From assembly GCA_021204625.1 (NCBI GenBank), contig JAJPZA010000031.1:1-35974 (forward strand): a stretch of DNA of 35,974 bases, in the 5' to 3' direction. Shown here in pieces: positions 21,617-29,444 of the stretch (within the stretch, counting starts at the first letter, position 1; each line of letters begins with the position of its first letter). Under the pieces are notes generated by a model. That model was not told where the DNA came from and searched no databases. It worked only from the letters and a program-made list of their open reading frames with translations. The stretch is from Clostridia bacterium (GTDB taxonomy: Bacteria; Bacillota; Clostridia; Christensenellales; Borkfalkiaceae). The translations under genes and the position numbers were made by a program.

Positions 21617-21961
21617 CTTTGCAAAAATATCATCATATATGGCAATTGCAGGCATATTTACTAATTCCGGTGCAGGCATCATAATATAATCCGGTGCGGG
21701 CACTTTATACGTGCGGGCACTATATAATTATATAATATGGTATAAAGGCCATGCGGCCGGCCGCCCGGGCCGCCGGCAAAGGATATGGATTTTTCCGCAT
21801 GCATGCTGTATACTGTATATGAGGCATAAGGCATGCAGAGCATGCGCAGGCCGTTTTCCGGACGGGAAAATGAATCCCGCACGCAACCATCCGGGCCATG
21901 TTCCGTACTAATATGCAGAGGCCGCTTTTGCGGCGGCAAATTTCAATGCTGGAGATAATGC
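21617..21961. other. AT-rich regulatory region before the ABC transporter, no gene
   Basis: No gene supported. It holds four TGC(A/G)GGCA repeats, several overlapping TATAAT-like boxes (21685, 21723, 21731), a GC palindrome GCGGCCGGCCGC, and a TATACT at 21809. I cannot single out one promoter because none has a good -35 box. Confidence 0.5.
21647..21719. repeat. Four direct repeats of TGC(A/G)GGCA
   Basis: Copies at 21647-21654, 21671-21678, 21695-21702 and 21712-21719, spaced 24, 24 and 17 bases, with CCGG before copies two and three and AT-rich joints. The near two-turn spacing suits protein-binding sites. Confidence 0.65.
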
Positions 21962-23206
21962 ATGCTGGAAATAAAGCATCTCACAAAGACATACAAAACC
22001 GGATCCAGGGGCGGGGCGGAAGCTGCGGCCCTGCAGGACGTGTCCGTGTCCTTTGAAGACACCGGGCTTGTATTTCTTCTGGGAAAATCCGGCTGCGGGA
22101 AGAGCACTTTTTTAAACTGCGCGGGAGGCCTGGACGCCCCGTCTTCCGGGGAGATAATCGTGGACGGCAGAAGTTCAAAGGACTTCACGCAGGCAGACTG
22201 GGATTCATACCGCAACACCTGCGTGGGCTTCGTCTTCCAGGAATACAACGTCCTGGACGAATTCTCCGTTGCGGACAACGTGGCCCTCGCCCTGGAGCTC
22301 CAGGGCAGAAAGCATGAGAGGGAAAAGGTCCTGGAGATTCTGCGGGAGATTGGGCTGGAGGAGTTCGCGGACAGAAAGCCGGGCACCCTTTCCGGCGGGC
22401 AGAAGCAGAGGGTGGCCATAGCCCGTGCCCTTGTGAAGGCCCCCAAAATAATAATGGCGGACGAGCCTACAGGCGCCTTGGATTCCGGAACCGGCAGGCA
22501 GATACTGGACCTTCTCAAAAGTCTCTCCAAAACAAGGCTCGTTATAGTCGTTTCCCATGACCGGGAGTTTGCGCGGAGCTTCGCGGACAGGATAATAGAG
22601 CTGGCAGACGGCCGCATAGTCCCGGACACTTCCGGAAGCCTTTGCCAGGACCCTGCAAAGGGTAAGGAAAAGCAGCAGTCCGCAGGCTCCGGAAACAGCT
22701 TTATTCGCTCCAGGCTTCCCATTGGCAGAGCCATACGGATGGGCTTGTCCGGGCTCAAGGTCAAGCCCGTGCGGCTTGTCATAACCATGATCCTTTCCGT
22801 CGCGGCCTTTGTGATCTTCGGCCTCCTGTCATGCCTCATGATGTACAACGGGGCCACCGTGGCCGCCAATACGTTCGCCACAGGGGATGAGAATTACTTC
22901 GCCCTTCTGAAGGCGTACAGGCAGTTTAACACCTGGACCTATTATGACGGCAGCGGGCAGGCCGTGACAGAGAGCAGAGTGTACAGCTTCTTCGGTCCGG
23001 AGGACGCCCCGTATTTCGGCTGTTCCTCAAGCGAGGTCCTGTACGGCTGCGATTATTACTCGCCGATAGAAGGCGTCTCATGGAGCCTGGCGCCAAAGGA
23101 GACGCATACGAATACGCAGCCATCCGCAAGGCAATATACATTCCGGAAGGCAATTCCCTGCGGGACGGCATTGCGGGCTCATATCCGTCCGATGACAGCG
23201 AGATAG
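21962..23206 (+). CDS. FtsX/MacB-type ABC transporter, N-terminal part (ATPase domain; gene frameshifted)
   Basis: Residues 1-225 are an ABC ATPase: Walker A GKSGCGKST (41-49), Q-loop VFQEYN, signature LSGGQKQR (143-150), Walker B IIMADEPTGALD, and the switch His in VVSHD. A membrane segment (about 265-287) and the start of an extracellular domain follow. From about residue 380 the frame degenerates (KETHTNTQPSARQ) and stops at 23206, while the frame used from 23080 onward continues the extracellular domain. The two together make a fused ATPase-permease of about 900 residues, a common peptide-resistance or lipid-extracting ABC layout in Firmicutes. ATG at 21962 has GGAGA upstream. Confidence 0.85.
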   Translation: MLEIKHLTKTYKTGSRGGAEAAALQDVSVSFEDTGLVFLLGKSGCGKSTFLNCAGGLDAPSSGEIIVDGRSSKDFTQADWDSYRNTCVGFVFQEYNVLDEFSVADNVALALELQGRKHEREKVLEILREIGLEEFADRKPGTLSGGQKQRVAIARALVKAPKIIMADEPTGALDSGTGRQILDLLKSLSKTRLVIVVSHDREFARSFADRIIELADGRIVPDTSGSLCQDPAKGKEKQQSAGSGNSFIRSRLPIGRAIRMGLSGLKVKPVRLVITMILSVAAFVIFGLLSCLMMYNGATVAANTFATGDENYFALLKAYRQFNTWTYYDGSGQAVTESRVYSFFGPEDAPYFGCSSSEVLYGCDYYSPIEGVSWSLAPKETHTNTQPSARQYTFRKAIPCGTALRAHIRPMTAR

Positions 23207-24672
23207 CCGTGAGCGAATATCTGGCGGATTATCTCATGCACTGCGCATTCGTCCAATACGGCGCAGACGGCGCAATATCCGCAAGCGCTCCTGAGACGGA
23301 AGAAGATCTTTTAGGCCGGACAATTGAGACGGAATACGGCTCATTCACAATCTGCGGCATAATCCGTACAGGGGACATTCCCGCGCAGTACAGCTACATG
23401 AAGACCCGGGAGGCTCTGAAGAGCGCAGACTTGGAAAACCTGAAGAATTACCTCATGGACGGCATAGACTGCGGAATCTTTGTGACCCCGGAATTCATCC
23501 AAAGCGTTTCAGAGGATTCCCCGTTCAGCGCGATGGATTATTTTGACGCCGTCACAGGCTCTTTGGACCTGTATTATGCAGGAACGTCTCCCGGCAATTC
23601 CCTGTGGGCGCAGACAACCAGGACCGCAGCCGTTTACGACGAGACCCGCGCAGGTTTCTTCAGCGCCGTCTTCGCGGACGGCCGCGCAAACCGCACGCTC
23701 TCGCAGGGAGAGATACTGATTTCCATGCCTTCCTTATGCGGCATAATCTCCGCCCGCTATGGGTCCGCGGATTCCGGGTGCGGGCTTGCAGGCGATTCCG
23801 CAACCGTTATGGAAGCCATGCAGGCGTATATGGAAGGAACTCTTACGGAGAATGAATGCCTGGAGACGGAGGATGCCGTCTGCGAATATCTCCGCAGGTA
23901 TCCCGTAAGCCTTGCCGTGTGCCAGAACACATCGTACAATGACCCGTCATATGCCGGGGCATATGACGTTGCCGGATTCTATTTCTCCGCAGAGATTGCG
24001 GACAGTGCGAACCCCGGGATATACATCTCGCAGGAAGACTTCAACACAGCCATTGAGATGGATTACAGGCTGGACAGGTCCTCGGACTATGAGCTGCCGG
24101 AAGACGCCGTGTACGAGTACATGTTCATCCCGATCCAAAAAAACCTCTCATGGGCAAAAAGCACCCTTGCGAAGCTCTTCACAACGGATGAGAAGACAGG
24201 GCTGTATTATTACATGAGCAACAGCATGTATTCGGACATAAATGAAACCGGCAGCGTGGTGGCGGTGCTGGACATCGTCTTCCTCGTGGCCGGCATAATC
24301 TTCGCCGTCTTCGCGGCCCTGCTGCTGTACAGTTTCATATCCGTCTCAATCACGGACAAGAAGAAGGAGATAGGGATCCTCAGGGCCCTCGGGGCGAAGG
24401 GAGGAGACGTGTTCAAGATCTTTTTTGCGGAGTCTGGAATTATCGCGGCCGTCTGCCTTGCGGCCTCCGTGATCCTCACAGCCGTACTGGCCGGCGTCTT
24501 CAACTCTGTGCTGTACTCCCTGTACGGAATCCTCGTGACAGTGGTGGTGTACACTCCGGTCTCCATTCTCATGATGCTCGCCATAGCCGCAACAGTGGCC
24601 TTCCCGGGGACCTTCATTCCGGTTCGCATCACAGCCGGAAAGAAGCCCGCGGACGCCATCCGGGAGCTGTAG
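23080..24672 (+). CDS. FtsX/MacB-type ABC transporter, C-terminal permease part (same gene, shifted frame)
   Basis: This frame continues the transporter after a shift near 23090-23105 (ending SLAPK in one frame, resuming GDAYEYAAIRK in the other). It contains a large extracellular domain (to about residue 390) and then three membrane segments with the FtsX-type motif KKKEIGILRALGAKGGDVFKIFF followed by LAASVILTAVLAGVF and VVYTPVSILMMLAIAATVAFPG. The nominal ATG at 23080 has no ribosome binding site, so independent translation is unlikely. Either the gene is a recent pseudogene, or the frame is corrected by programmed -1 shifting, or one base is wrong in the assembly. A terminator follows the stop. 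Confidence 0.8.
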   Translation: MEPGAKGDAYEYAAIRKAIYIPEGNSLRDGIAGSYPSDDSEIAVSEYLADYLMHCAFVQYGADGAISASAPETEEDLLGRTIETEYGSFTICGIIRTGDIPAQYSYMKTREALKSADLENLKNYLMDGIDCGIFVTPEFIQSVSEDSPFSAMDYFDAVTGSLDLYYAGTSPGNSLWAQTTRTAAVYDETRAGFFSAVFADGRANRTLSQGEILISMPSLCGIISARYGSADSGCGLAGDSATVMEAMQAYMEGTLTENECLETEDAVCEYLRRYPVSLAVCQNTSYNDPSYAGAYDVAGFYFSAEIADSANPGIYISQEDFNTAIEMDYRLDRSSDYELPEDAVYEYMFIPIQKNLSWAKSTLAKLFTTDEKTGLYYYMSNSMYSDINETGSVVAVLDIVFLVAGIIFAVFAALLLYSFISVSITDKKKEIGILRALGAKGGDVFKIFFAESGIIAAVCLAASVILTAVLAGVFNSVLYSLYGILVTVVVYTPVSILMMLAIAATVAFPGTFIPVRITAGKKPADAIREL

Positions 24673-24707
24673 CGGGCCGTCAAAAACAAGGCGGAAATTA
24701 TCTGCAG

Positions 24708-24732
24708 GCGTCTCATGCCGGGACGCTTTTTT
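24708..24732 (+). terminator. Terminator of the ABC transporter gene
   Basis: GCGTCTC (24708-24714), loop ATGCC, GGGACGC (24720-24726) followed by six T. Confidence 0.85.
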
Positions 24733-24835
24733 CATGCTTGGAAAAGCCAGCGGAATTCCGGCAGAAGCAGAGGAAGAGAATCTGGACTCCACTCCGGCCG
24801 GTTCATTCGCGGCGGGCGGTAAAATTCTATCGCAG

Positions 24836-24933
24836 AATGCGGAAATATGCCCGCGAGACGCAAAAAAATGCGGAAATACGCCAATTTTATGATTTGCATA
24901 GTAATTTTTCGCAGGTGTGTAAAGTAATTTTTC
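24836..24933. repeat. Two pairs of direct repeats upstream of the HTH-methyltransferase-like gene
   Basis: AATGCGGAAATA(T/C)GCC at 24836-24851 and 24867-24882 (spacing 31) and AGTAATTTTTC at 24900-24910 and 24923-24933 (spacing 23) lie just upstream of the promoter at 24966. They are candidate operator sites. Confidence 0.7.
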
Positions 24934-24965
24934 AAAATTAAGAGAAATTTTATTTATGAAAACTA

Positions 24966-24994
24966 TTGACATCATTCCTTCTGTATGGTACACT
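24966..24994 (+). promoter_or_regulatory. Promoter of the HTH-methyltransferase-like operon
   Basis: Consensus TTGACA (24966-24971), 17-base spacer, TACACT (24989-24994). Expected transcript start near 25001, leader about 130 bases. Confidence 0.82.
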
Positions 24995-25132
24995 CTAGCC
25001 GGTGAACGGAAATTAAACTGAATTATCAAATTTGCTAATTTCATGAAAAAAGTTTGCAGGGAAAAAAGTGTTTGCTTCTTTCCCTTCGTATAATTTGTGC
25101 AATAAGATTCTTTGGAGGACTTGGGAGACATC

Positions 25133-26302
25133 ATGAAGAAGATAGATTCGGAGGGCAAGGTGAAGTATCTCTCCGTAAAGGAGACGGCGGCCAAGTGGGG
25201 CGTTACGGAGAGAAGGATTACGCAGATGTGCAACAAGGGCCTCATCAAAGGAGCCATACAGCGCGGCGAGGCAAAGAAGTACTGGCTCATTCCCACCTAC
25301 GCGAAAAAGCCCGAAGACAAGAGGGTCCGCACGGGAAGGTATTCCAAGGGCAAGGACGGAATCTTGGACAGGTTCATGAACGAGCTGTTCGAGACGGATC
25401 CCATCTCAAAGCTCAAGGAGCTTCCTGCAGGGTCTGTGGACATGATCATAACGGACCTTTCCTTTATGCAGCGGGATGAGAAGGACATGGAGTCTCTTCC
25501 CACAATGTGGTCTGAATGCAGAAGGGTTCTCAAGGACACAGGCATTGCCGTTGTATGCACGGAAGGCCCCAGGGGATTCAAGGTAATCGCCGGAAACGAA
25601 GGGTGGCTGAGGTACAAGTTCACATGGATATACAACAGCGGATGGATTGAACGCTGCCCCTCATTCATGCCCAGGCGTCATCATATGGATGTGTGGGTTT
25701 TTGCCAAGGATGACGAGACGGCCTCGCTCCGCGGCAAGGCTGCAGACTTTGAAGGGCTCGTGCATTACGGCTCCGATGATGCCGGATGCATCACGGATGT
25801 CATCTGCTTCCAGAAAAAAGACGGGAGCATGGTGACGGGGTTTGAAAGTGAGAAGGAGCTTTTGGGAAGGTTCCTCATCCGCACATACACGAAACCAGGG
25901 GACGTGGTTTTGGACAACGCATGCAGCATGCTGTCCTTCATAAAGGCAGCCCTTGGCGAGGGCAGGAATTTCATTGGCATGGAGGCCAGGAACTATCCGC
26001 TGAGCCGGGAGTACTATAAGGATGATGCCGGTTCAAGCGGGCTTCACATGGCAGACTCCGCTTCCATAAAAACGCGCTCATACATAGAGGACAACATGCT
26101 GGACCTGTACAAGGTATGGAAGGATCTTCCAATGAAGCAGCGCCTGAACATCGAATACGCCGGAGAGATAGCCGAGTTCGAGAGATACAATGACGACCTT
26201 TTCGAGCTGTATAACGCAGGCGAATATCCCGATTATTACGGATATTCGTTTGAAGAGTTTCGGAAAGGGCCGGAAGAAGGCACGGAGGATGAGAAGCAAT
26301 GA
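25133..26302 (+). CDS. HTH protein fused to a degenerate N4/N6 DNA methyltransferase-like domain
   Basis: The 389-residue protein has an N-terminal DNA-binding helix-turn-helix (about 9-55, YLSVKETAAKWGVTERRITQMCNKG). Residues about 85-295 follow the fold order of N6_N4 (beta-class) methyltransferases. Position IV, normally (D/N/S)PP(Y/F), reads DLSF (108-111) in VDMIITDLSF. Position I, normally DPFxGSGTT, reads DNACSMLSF (261-269) before GRNFIGMEA. Both the catalytic and the SAM-binding motifs are therefore altered, so methylation activity is doubtful; it may act as a DNA-binding regulator. The C-terminal 90 residues are unrecognised. ATG at 25133 follows GGGAG. Its stop overlaps the aminopeptidase start (ATGA). 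Confidence 0.8.
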   Translation: MKKIDSEGKVKYLSVKETAAKWGVTERRITQMCNKGLIKGAIQRGEAKKYWLIPTYAKKPEDKRVRTGRYSKGKDGILDRFMNELFETDPISKLKELPAGSVDMIITDLSFMQRDEKDMESLPTMWSECRRVLKDTGIAVVCTEGPRGFKVIAGNEGWLRYKFTWIYNSGWIERCPSFMPRRHHMDVWVFAKDDETASLRGKAADFEGLVHYGSDDAGCITDVICFQKKDGSMVTGFESEKELLGRFLIRTYTKPGDVVLDNACSMLSFIKAALGEGRNFIGMEARNYPLSREYYKDDAGSSGLHMADSASIKTRSYIEDNMLDLYKVWKDLPMKQRLNIEYAGEIAEFERYNDDLFELYNAGEYPDYYGYSFEEFRKGPEEGTEDEKQ

Positions 26303-27525
26303 CAGAAACCAGACTGGACAAATACGCAACCTTGCTTGTTAAAACCGGGCTCAACGTGAAGCCCGGGCAGGAAGTGATCATTCAGTGCGGCCTGGACCAG
26401 CCGGACTTCGTAACCCTTGTGGTGAAGAAGTGCTATGAGGCCGGCGCATCCAGGGTCACCGTTAAATGGGAGCACATGCCCGTCTCAAAACTCGGATATG
26501 AGTACCGCTCTTTGGAGACCCTTTCGGAGGTTTTGCCTCAGGAGACGGAGGAATGGAAGAGGCGCGCGGAAAAGCACGTGTGCTATCTGTGGCTGGATTC
26601 GGATGACCCGGACGGGCTGGACGGCACGGACAGCGAGAAGATCGCCAGGGCAAATATGGCCAGGTATCCGTACCTCAAGCCGTACAAGGATGCTTTGGAG
26701 AACAATTACCAGTGGTGCATAGCCGCCGTCCCCGGGAAGGCATGGGCCAGGAAGATTTTCCCGTCTTTGGATGAAGACGCCGCAGTGGAAAAGCTTTGGG
26801 AATACATACTTCTCTGTTCCCGTGTGGACGATGATCCTGTGGAGGCTTGGCGCAGGCACAATGAAGAGCTGGACATGCGCTGCGCCGTACTTAACAGGTA
26901 CCGTTTTGACCGCCTGGAATACAGGAGCCCGGGCGGCACGGATTTCACCGTATGGCTCAATCCCAAGGGCATTTTCTCCGCCGGCGGGGAGTATTCATTG
27001 AGCAACGGCGTGTACTTCAATCCAAATATTCCCAGCGAGGAAGTGTTCACGTCTCCCTTGAGCGGAAAGGCTGAAGGGAAGGTCGTTGCCACAAAGCCGC
27101 TGTCCTACCAGGGGAAGCTCATAGAGGATTTCTGGTTCGTCTTCAGGGACGGCGCCGTCTCCGAGGTCCATGCCCGCACCAACCAGGATGCCCTGGAAAA
27201 GATGGTGAAGATGGACGAAGGGGCCTGCAGGATTGGCGAAGTGGCCCTCATAGCCCTGGATTCTCCCGTGAACCTCACAGGGGTCCTGTTCTACAACACC
27301 CTGTTTGATGAGAACGCCAGCTGCCACATAGCCCTGGGGCGCGGGTTCAACGAGTGCCTTGAGGGATATGAGAGCATGACTGTGGAGGAGTGCGAAAAGG
27401 CCGGGGTGAACAATTCCATGATTCACACAGACTTCATGATAGGCTCTCCGGACCTCTGCATAACGGGCATCACAAAGGACGGAGAGAGGATCCCGGTGTT
27501 CATAAACGGCCGCTGGGCCTTTTGA
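26299..27525 (+). CDS. M29-family aminopeptidase (AmpS/PepS type)
   Basis: This 408-residue metallopeptidase matches family M29 throughout. Predicted metal ligands are in NPNIPSEEVFTSP (Glu), CRIGEVALI (Glu), SCHIALG (His) and IHTDFMIG (His and Asp), all present. Such enzymes remove N-terminal residues from peptides in the cytoplasm using two metal ions. The ATG overlaps the stop of the upstream HTH-methyltransferase-like gene by four bases, so translation is coupled and the genes form an operon; the functional reason is unclear. Length is normal for the family. A hairpin lies after the stop, before the next unknown gene. Confidence 0.93.
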   Translation: MTETRLDKYATLLVKTGLNVKPGQEVIIQCGLDQPDFVTLVVKKCYEAGASRVTVKWEHMPVSKLGYEYRSLETLSEVLPQETEEWKRRAEKHVCYLWLDSDDPDGLDGTDSEKIARANMARYPYLKPYKDALENNYQWCIAAVPGKAWARKIFPSLDEDAAVEKLWEYILLCSRVDDDPVEAWRRHNEELDMRCAVLNRYRFDRLEYRSPGGTDFTVWLNPKGIFSAGGEYSLSNGVYFNPNIPSEEVFTSPLSGKAEGKVVATKPLSYQGKLIEDFWFVFRDGAVSEVHARTNQDALEKMVKMDEGACRIGEVALIALDSPVNLTGVLFYNTLFDENASCHIALGRGFNECLEGYESMTVEECEKAGVNNSMIHTDFMIGSPDLCITGITKDGERIPVFINGRWAF

Positions 27526-27593
27526 CCCGCTTGCCGCATACCGGAACATGCCGATGCGGGAGCATGCCGCATACATATATGGGCATCATCTGA

Positions 27594-27611
27594 GGCTGCA
27601 TCCCTGCAGCC
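27594..27611 (+). promoter_or_regulatory. Small hairpin in the gap before the 163-residue unknown gene
   Basis: GGCTGCA (27594-27600), loop TCCC, TGCAGCC (27605-27611). No T-run; it probably separates or stabilises operon parts without ending transcription. Confidence 0.45.
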
Positions 27612-27638
27612 GTCCGGACGGATTGATACAGGAGGGAT

Positions 27639-28130
27639 ATGACAGTGCTTTATTTAGGAAAGCTTGAGGAGCTGGAGAACAGGCTCTATGAAAAGAAGCC
27701 GAAGCTTACCAGGGCGGAGCAGAGGATTATAGAAATGTACACGGAATCCAAGAAGTGCGGCTATGACTATCTGTGCGTGGACGCCATCTCGGTGGGCTGC
27801 CTGCTCTCCCGTTATGACAGAGTGAACACCGAGGCTCTGCAGTTCCAGATTGACGTCATAGAAGAGCTGAGAAAGCTCGGCGTCAGGCACGTGCTGTATA
27901 CAAGAGAGCCGGATTTTGTGAAGGATATGTATTTTTTTTGCTATATCTGCGGCTGCAAGGTGAACGCATTTGACCCATGGATCCGTCATGACGAGATGTG
28001 CTCATCCAGGGAAAGGGGCGTAATACTGGACCTGAACAGGAACGAGACGGAAATCATAACGCCCCAGATTCCCTCAAGGAATGAGTATTACAGCAACCGC
28101 GGCAGAGGGGATGCCACATATCTGGACTGA
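27639..28130 (+). CDS. Unknown protein, 163 residues
   Basis: I do not recognise this protein. It is charged and predicted soluble, with no signal peptide or membrane segment. The N-terminal half (LGKLEELENRLYEKKPKLTRAEQRIIEMY) looks helical; the middle (VDAISVGCLLSRYDR) and the Cys-containing stretch FFCYICGCKVNAFDPWIRHDEMCSS could bind a metal, though the spacing matches no motif I know. ATG at 27639 follows AGGAGG by about four bases. It lies 113 bases after the aminopeptidase gene on the same strand and 133 before another unknown gene, probably in one transcription unit. Confidence 0.75.
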   Translation: MTVLYLGKLEELENRLYEKKPKLTRAEQRIIEMYTESKKCGYDYLCVDAISVGCLLSRYDRVNTEALQFQIDVIEELRKLGVRHVLYTREPDFVKDMYFFCYICGCKVNAFDPWIRHDEMCSSRERGVILDLNRNETEIITPQIPSRNEYYSNRGRGDATYLD

Positions 28131-28170
28131 GTCCGGCAGGAACCGGCCTGCTTCAGGTTTGGGAAGCCGC

Positions 28171-28253
28171 CCGGGCTGCTGCGGCGGATTTATCAGGCCG
28201 GGCTGCTGCGTCGGATATATCAGGGTCCGTGCTGTTTCGGAGGATATATTAGG
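28171..28253. repeat. 27-bp tandem repeat in the leader of the 340-residue unknown gene
   Basis: CCGGGCTGCTGCG(G/T)CGGAT plus (T/A)TATCAGG is repeated at 28171-28197 and 28198-28224, with a diverged third copy (28225-28253) that ends in the AGGAGG ribosome binding site. In the phase of the downstream gene the copies would read PGCCGGFIR and PGCCVGYIR. Confidence 0.8.
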
Positions 28254-28263
28254 AGGGAAAAGG

Positions 28264-29286
28264 ATGAGCAAGATACCGGAGCATGAGATTCATGTCACGC
28301 CCAATAAAAAGGGCAAGGGATATCTGTATGAGATAGATTTTGAGAATGAGCTCGGGAAGTTCTACGCCGTTGCCAATGACGCGGAGTCATGCGAAAAGGC
28401 CTTCCGCAAGCAGTACAGGCACGAGCTTAAGAAGGCCATGAGGGAATATGAAGGCACGGATGAAGAGCCGGAGGCAGGCGGGGAGCCGGAGGCGAGCCCC
28501 TCGGACCCGGACGCCGTGTACAGGATGCAGTCCTCGAAAAGCAAGATAAGGGTGGAGCTCAACCAGGACAATCTGCCAAGGGATCTGGGGTCTCTTGCGG
28601 ACCTGTTCTTTGACGTCGTGTACAAGCAGGACCCGGACATGCCACAGGAGGAGCTTGCCAAAAACAGGGACCTTTTCAACCTTTTGGTGGTAAGCGCCAA
28701 CGAGGACCGGAGCATGACGTATCTGGACTCGCATGACATCAAGGACACCTGCAAGACGCTGGTGGAGGATGACAATTCCGAAGTGGCGGAAATGATAGAG
28801 CAGATAGTCGTCAAGATGAAGAGCCTGGCTTCCGGCATCTATTCCATCCGCCGGGACATCCAGAATGACATGCGTGAGAAGTATGACATCATGACGGACG
28901 AAGAGATAGGGGAGCTCCTTTCCGGAACGGCCGGAACCAAGTTCCAGCTCATGTTCGCCGTCCCGCTGTTCATAGGGATAGACATCAGCCAAAGGCGCCA
29001 GATAAGGATTCACAAGGGTTACGTCTCCACGACCACGGACATGGACGAGAGGGATGAGATGAACATGAATCACTACACCATGACGGACAACCTGGACGGC
29101 TTCATCACGAAGAACACGGACAGGAAGCTCGGCAAGTACAGGGACAATGACGGGAAGATCTCAGACCACGCCATCGCCCTCACGATCGGAGACCCCTCGC
29201 AGCTCGAGGACATTCTCACGGAGCACTGCCCCGGCCACACTTTAAAGGACCTGTACGCAACCTTCTGGGTAAGAGGACTGGACTGA
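28264..29286 (+). CDS. Unknown protein, 340 residues
   Basis: I do not recognise this protein. The first 60 residues (HEIHVTPNKKGKGYLYEIDFENELGKFYAVANDAE) look like a small beta domain. Residues about 65-90 form an acidic, low-complexity linker (GTDEEPEAGGEPEASPSDPD). The rest is mostly helical and charged, without signal peptide or membrane segment. ATG at 28264 has AGGAGG eight bases upstream, overlapping the third copy of a 27-bp repeat; the longer ORF from 28081 runs in frame through the repeats and overlaps the previous gene, so I reject it. It is the last gene before a bidirectional terminator. Confidence 0.78.
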   Translation: MSKIPEHEIHVTPNKKGKGYLYEIDFENELGKFYAVANDAESCEKAFRKQYRHELKKAMREYEGTDEEPEAGGEPEASPSDPDAVYRMQSSKSKIRVELNQDNLPRDLGSLADLFFDVVYKQDPDMPQEELAKNRDLFNLLVVSANEDRSMTYLDSHDIKDTCKTLVEDDNSEVAEMIEQIVVKMKSLASGIYSIRRDIQNDMREKYDIMTDEEIGELLSGTAGTKFQLMFAVPLFIGIDISQRRQIRIHKGYVSTTTDMDERDEMNMNHYTMTDNLDGFITKNTDRKLGKYRDNDGKISDHAIALTIGDPSQLEDILTEHCPGHTLKDLYATFWVRGLD

Positions 29287-29361
29287 AGGACGTCTTTTCC
29301 AGCCTCTTCCAGAGGCCTTCCAGAGAGCCCCACAGGGAGGGCAGGAACTTTGCGAAACATA

Positions 29362-29387
29362 AAAGGGCGGCCCTTAAGCCGTCCTTT
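29362..29387. terminator. Bidirectional terminator between convergent genes
   Basis: AAAGGGCGGC (29362-29371) pairs with GCCGTCCTTT (29378-29387) with one G-U, loop CCTTAA. T-rich sequence follows on the minus strand. It serves the unknown gene (plus) and rlmI (minus). Confidence 0.75.
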
Positions 29388-29444
29388 GCAGTCTAATACG
29401 ATAAAAAATTACTATGCAAAAAATGGATTGGAGCAAAAAAGGGG

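Larger units (their letters stand above)
24673..25132. other. Intergenic region with terminator, direct repeats and promoter, no gene
   Basis: No gene supported. Contents: terminator (24708-24732), two 16-bp AATGCGGAAATA(T/C)GCC repeats (24836-24851, 24867-24882), two AGTAATTTTTC repeats (24900-24910, 24923-24933), promoter (24966-24994) and an AT-rich leader. Confidence 0.6.

Noticed and set aside
21720-21760. Unique promoter for the ABC transporter
   Set aside because: Several TATAAT-like boxes overlap, but none has a convincing -35 box at proper distance.
23080-23110. Programmed -1 frameshift site
   Set aside because: No classical X XXY YYZ heptamer with downstream pseudoknot is evident at the join; CCAAAGG is a poor slippery site. 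Mutation or base error is more likely.
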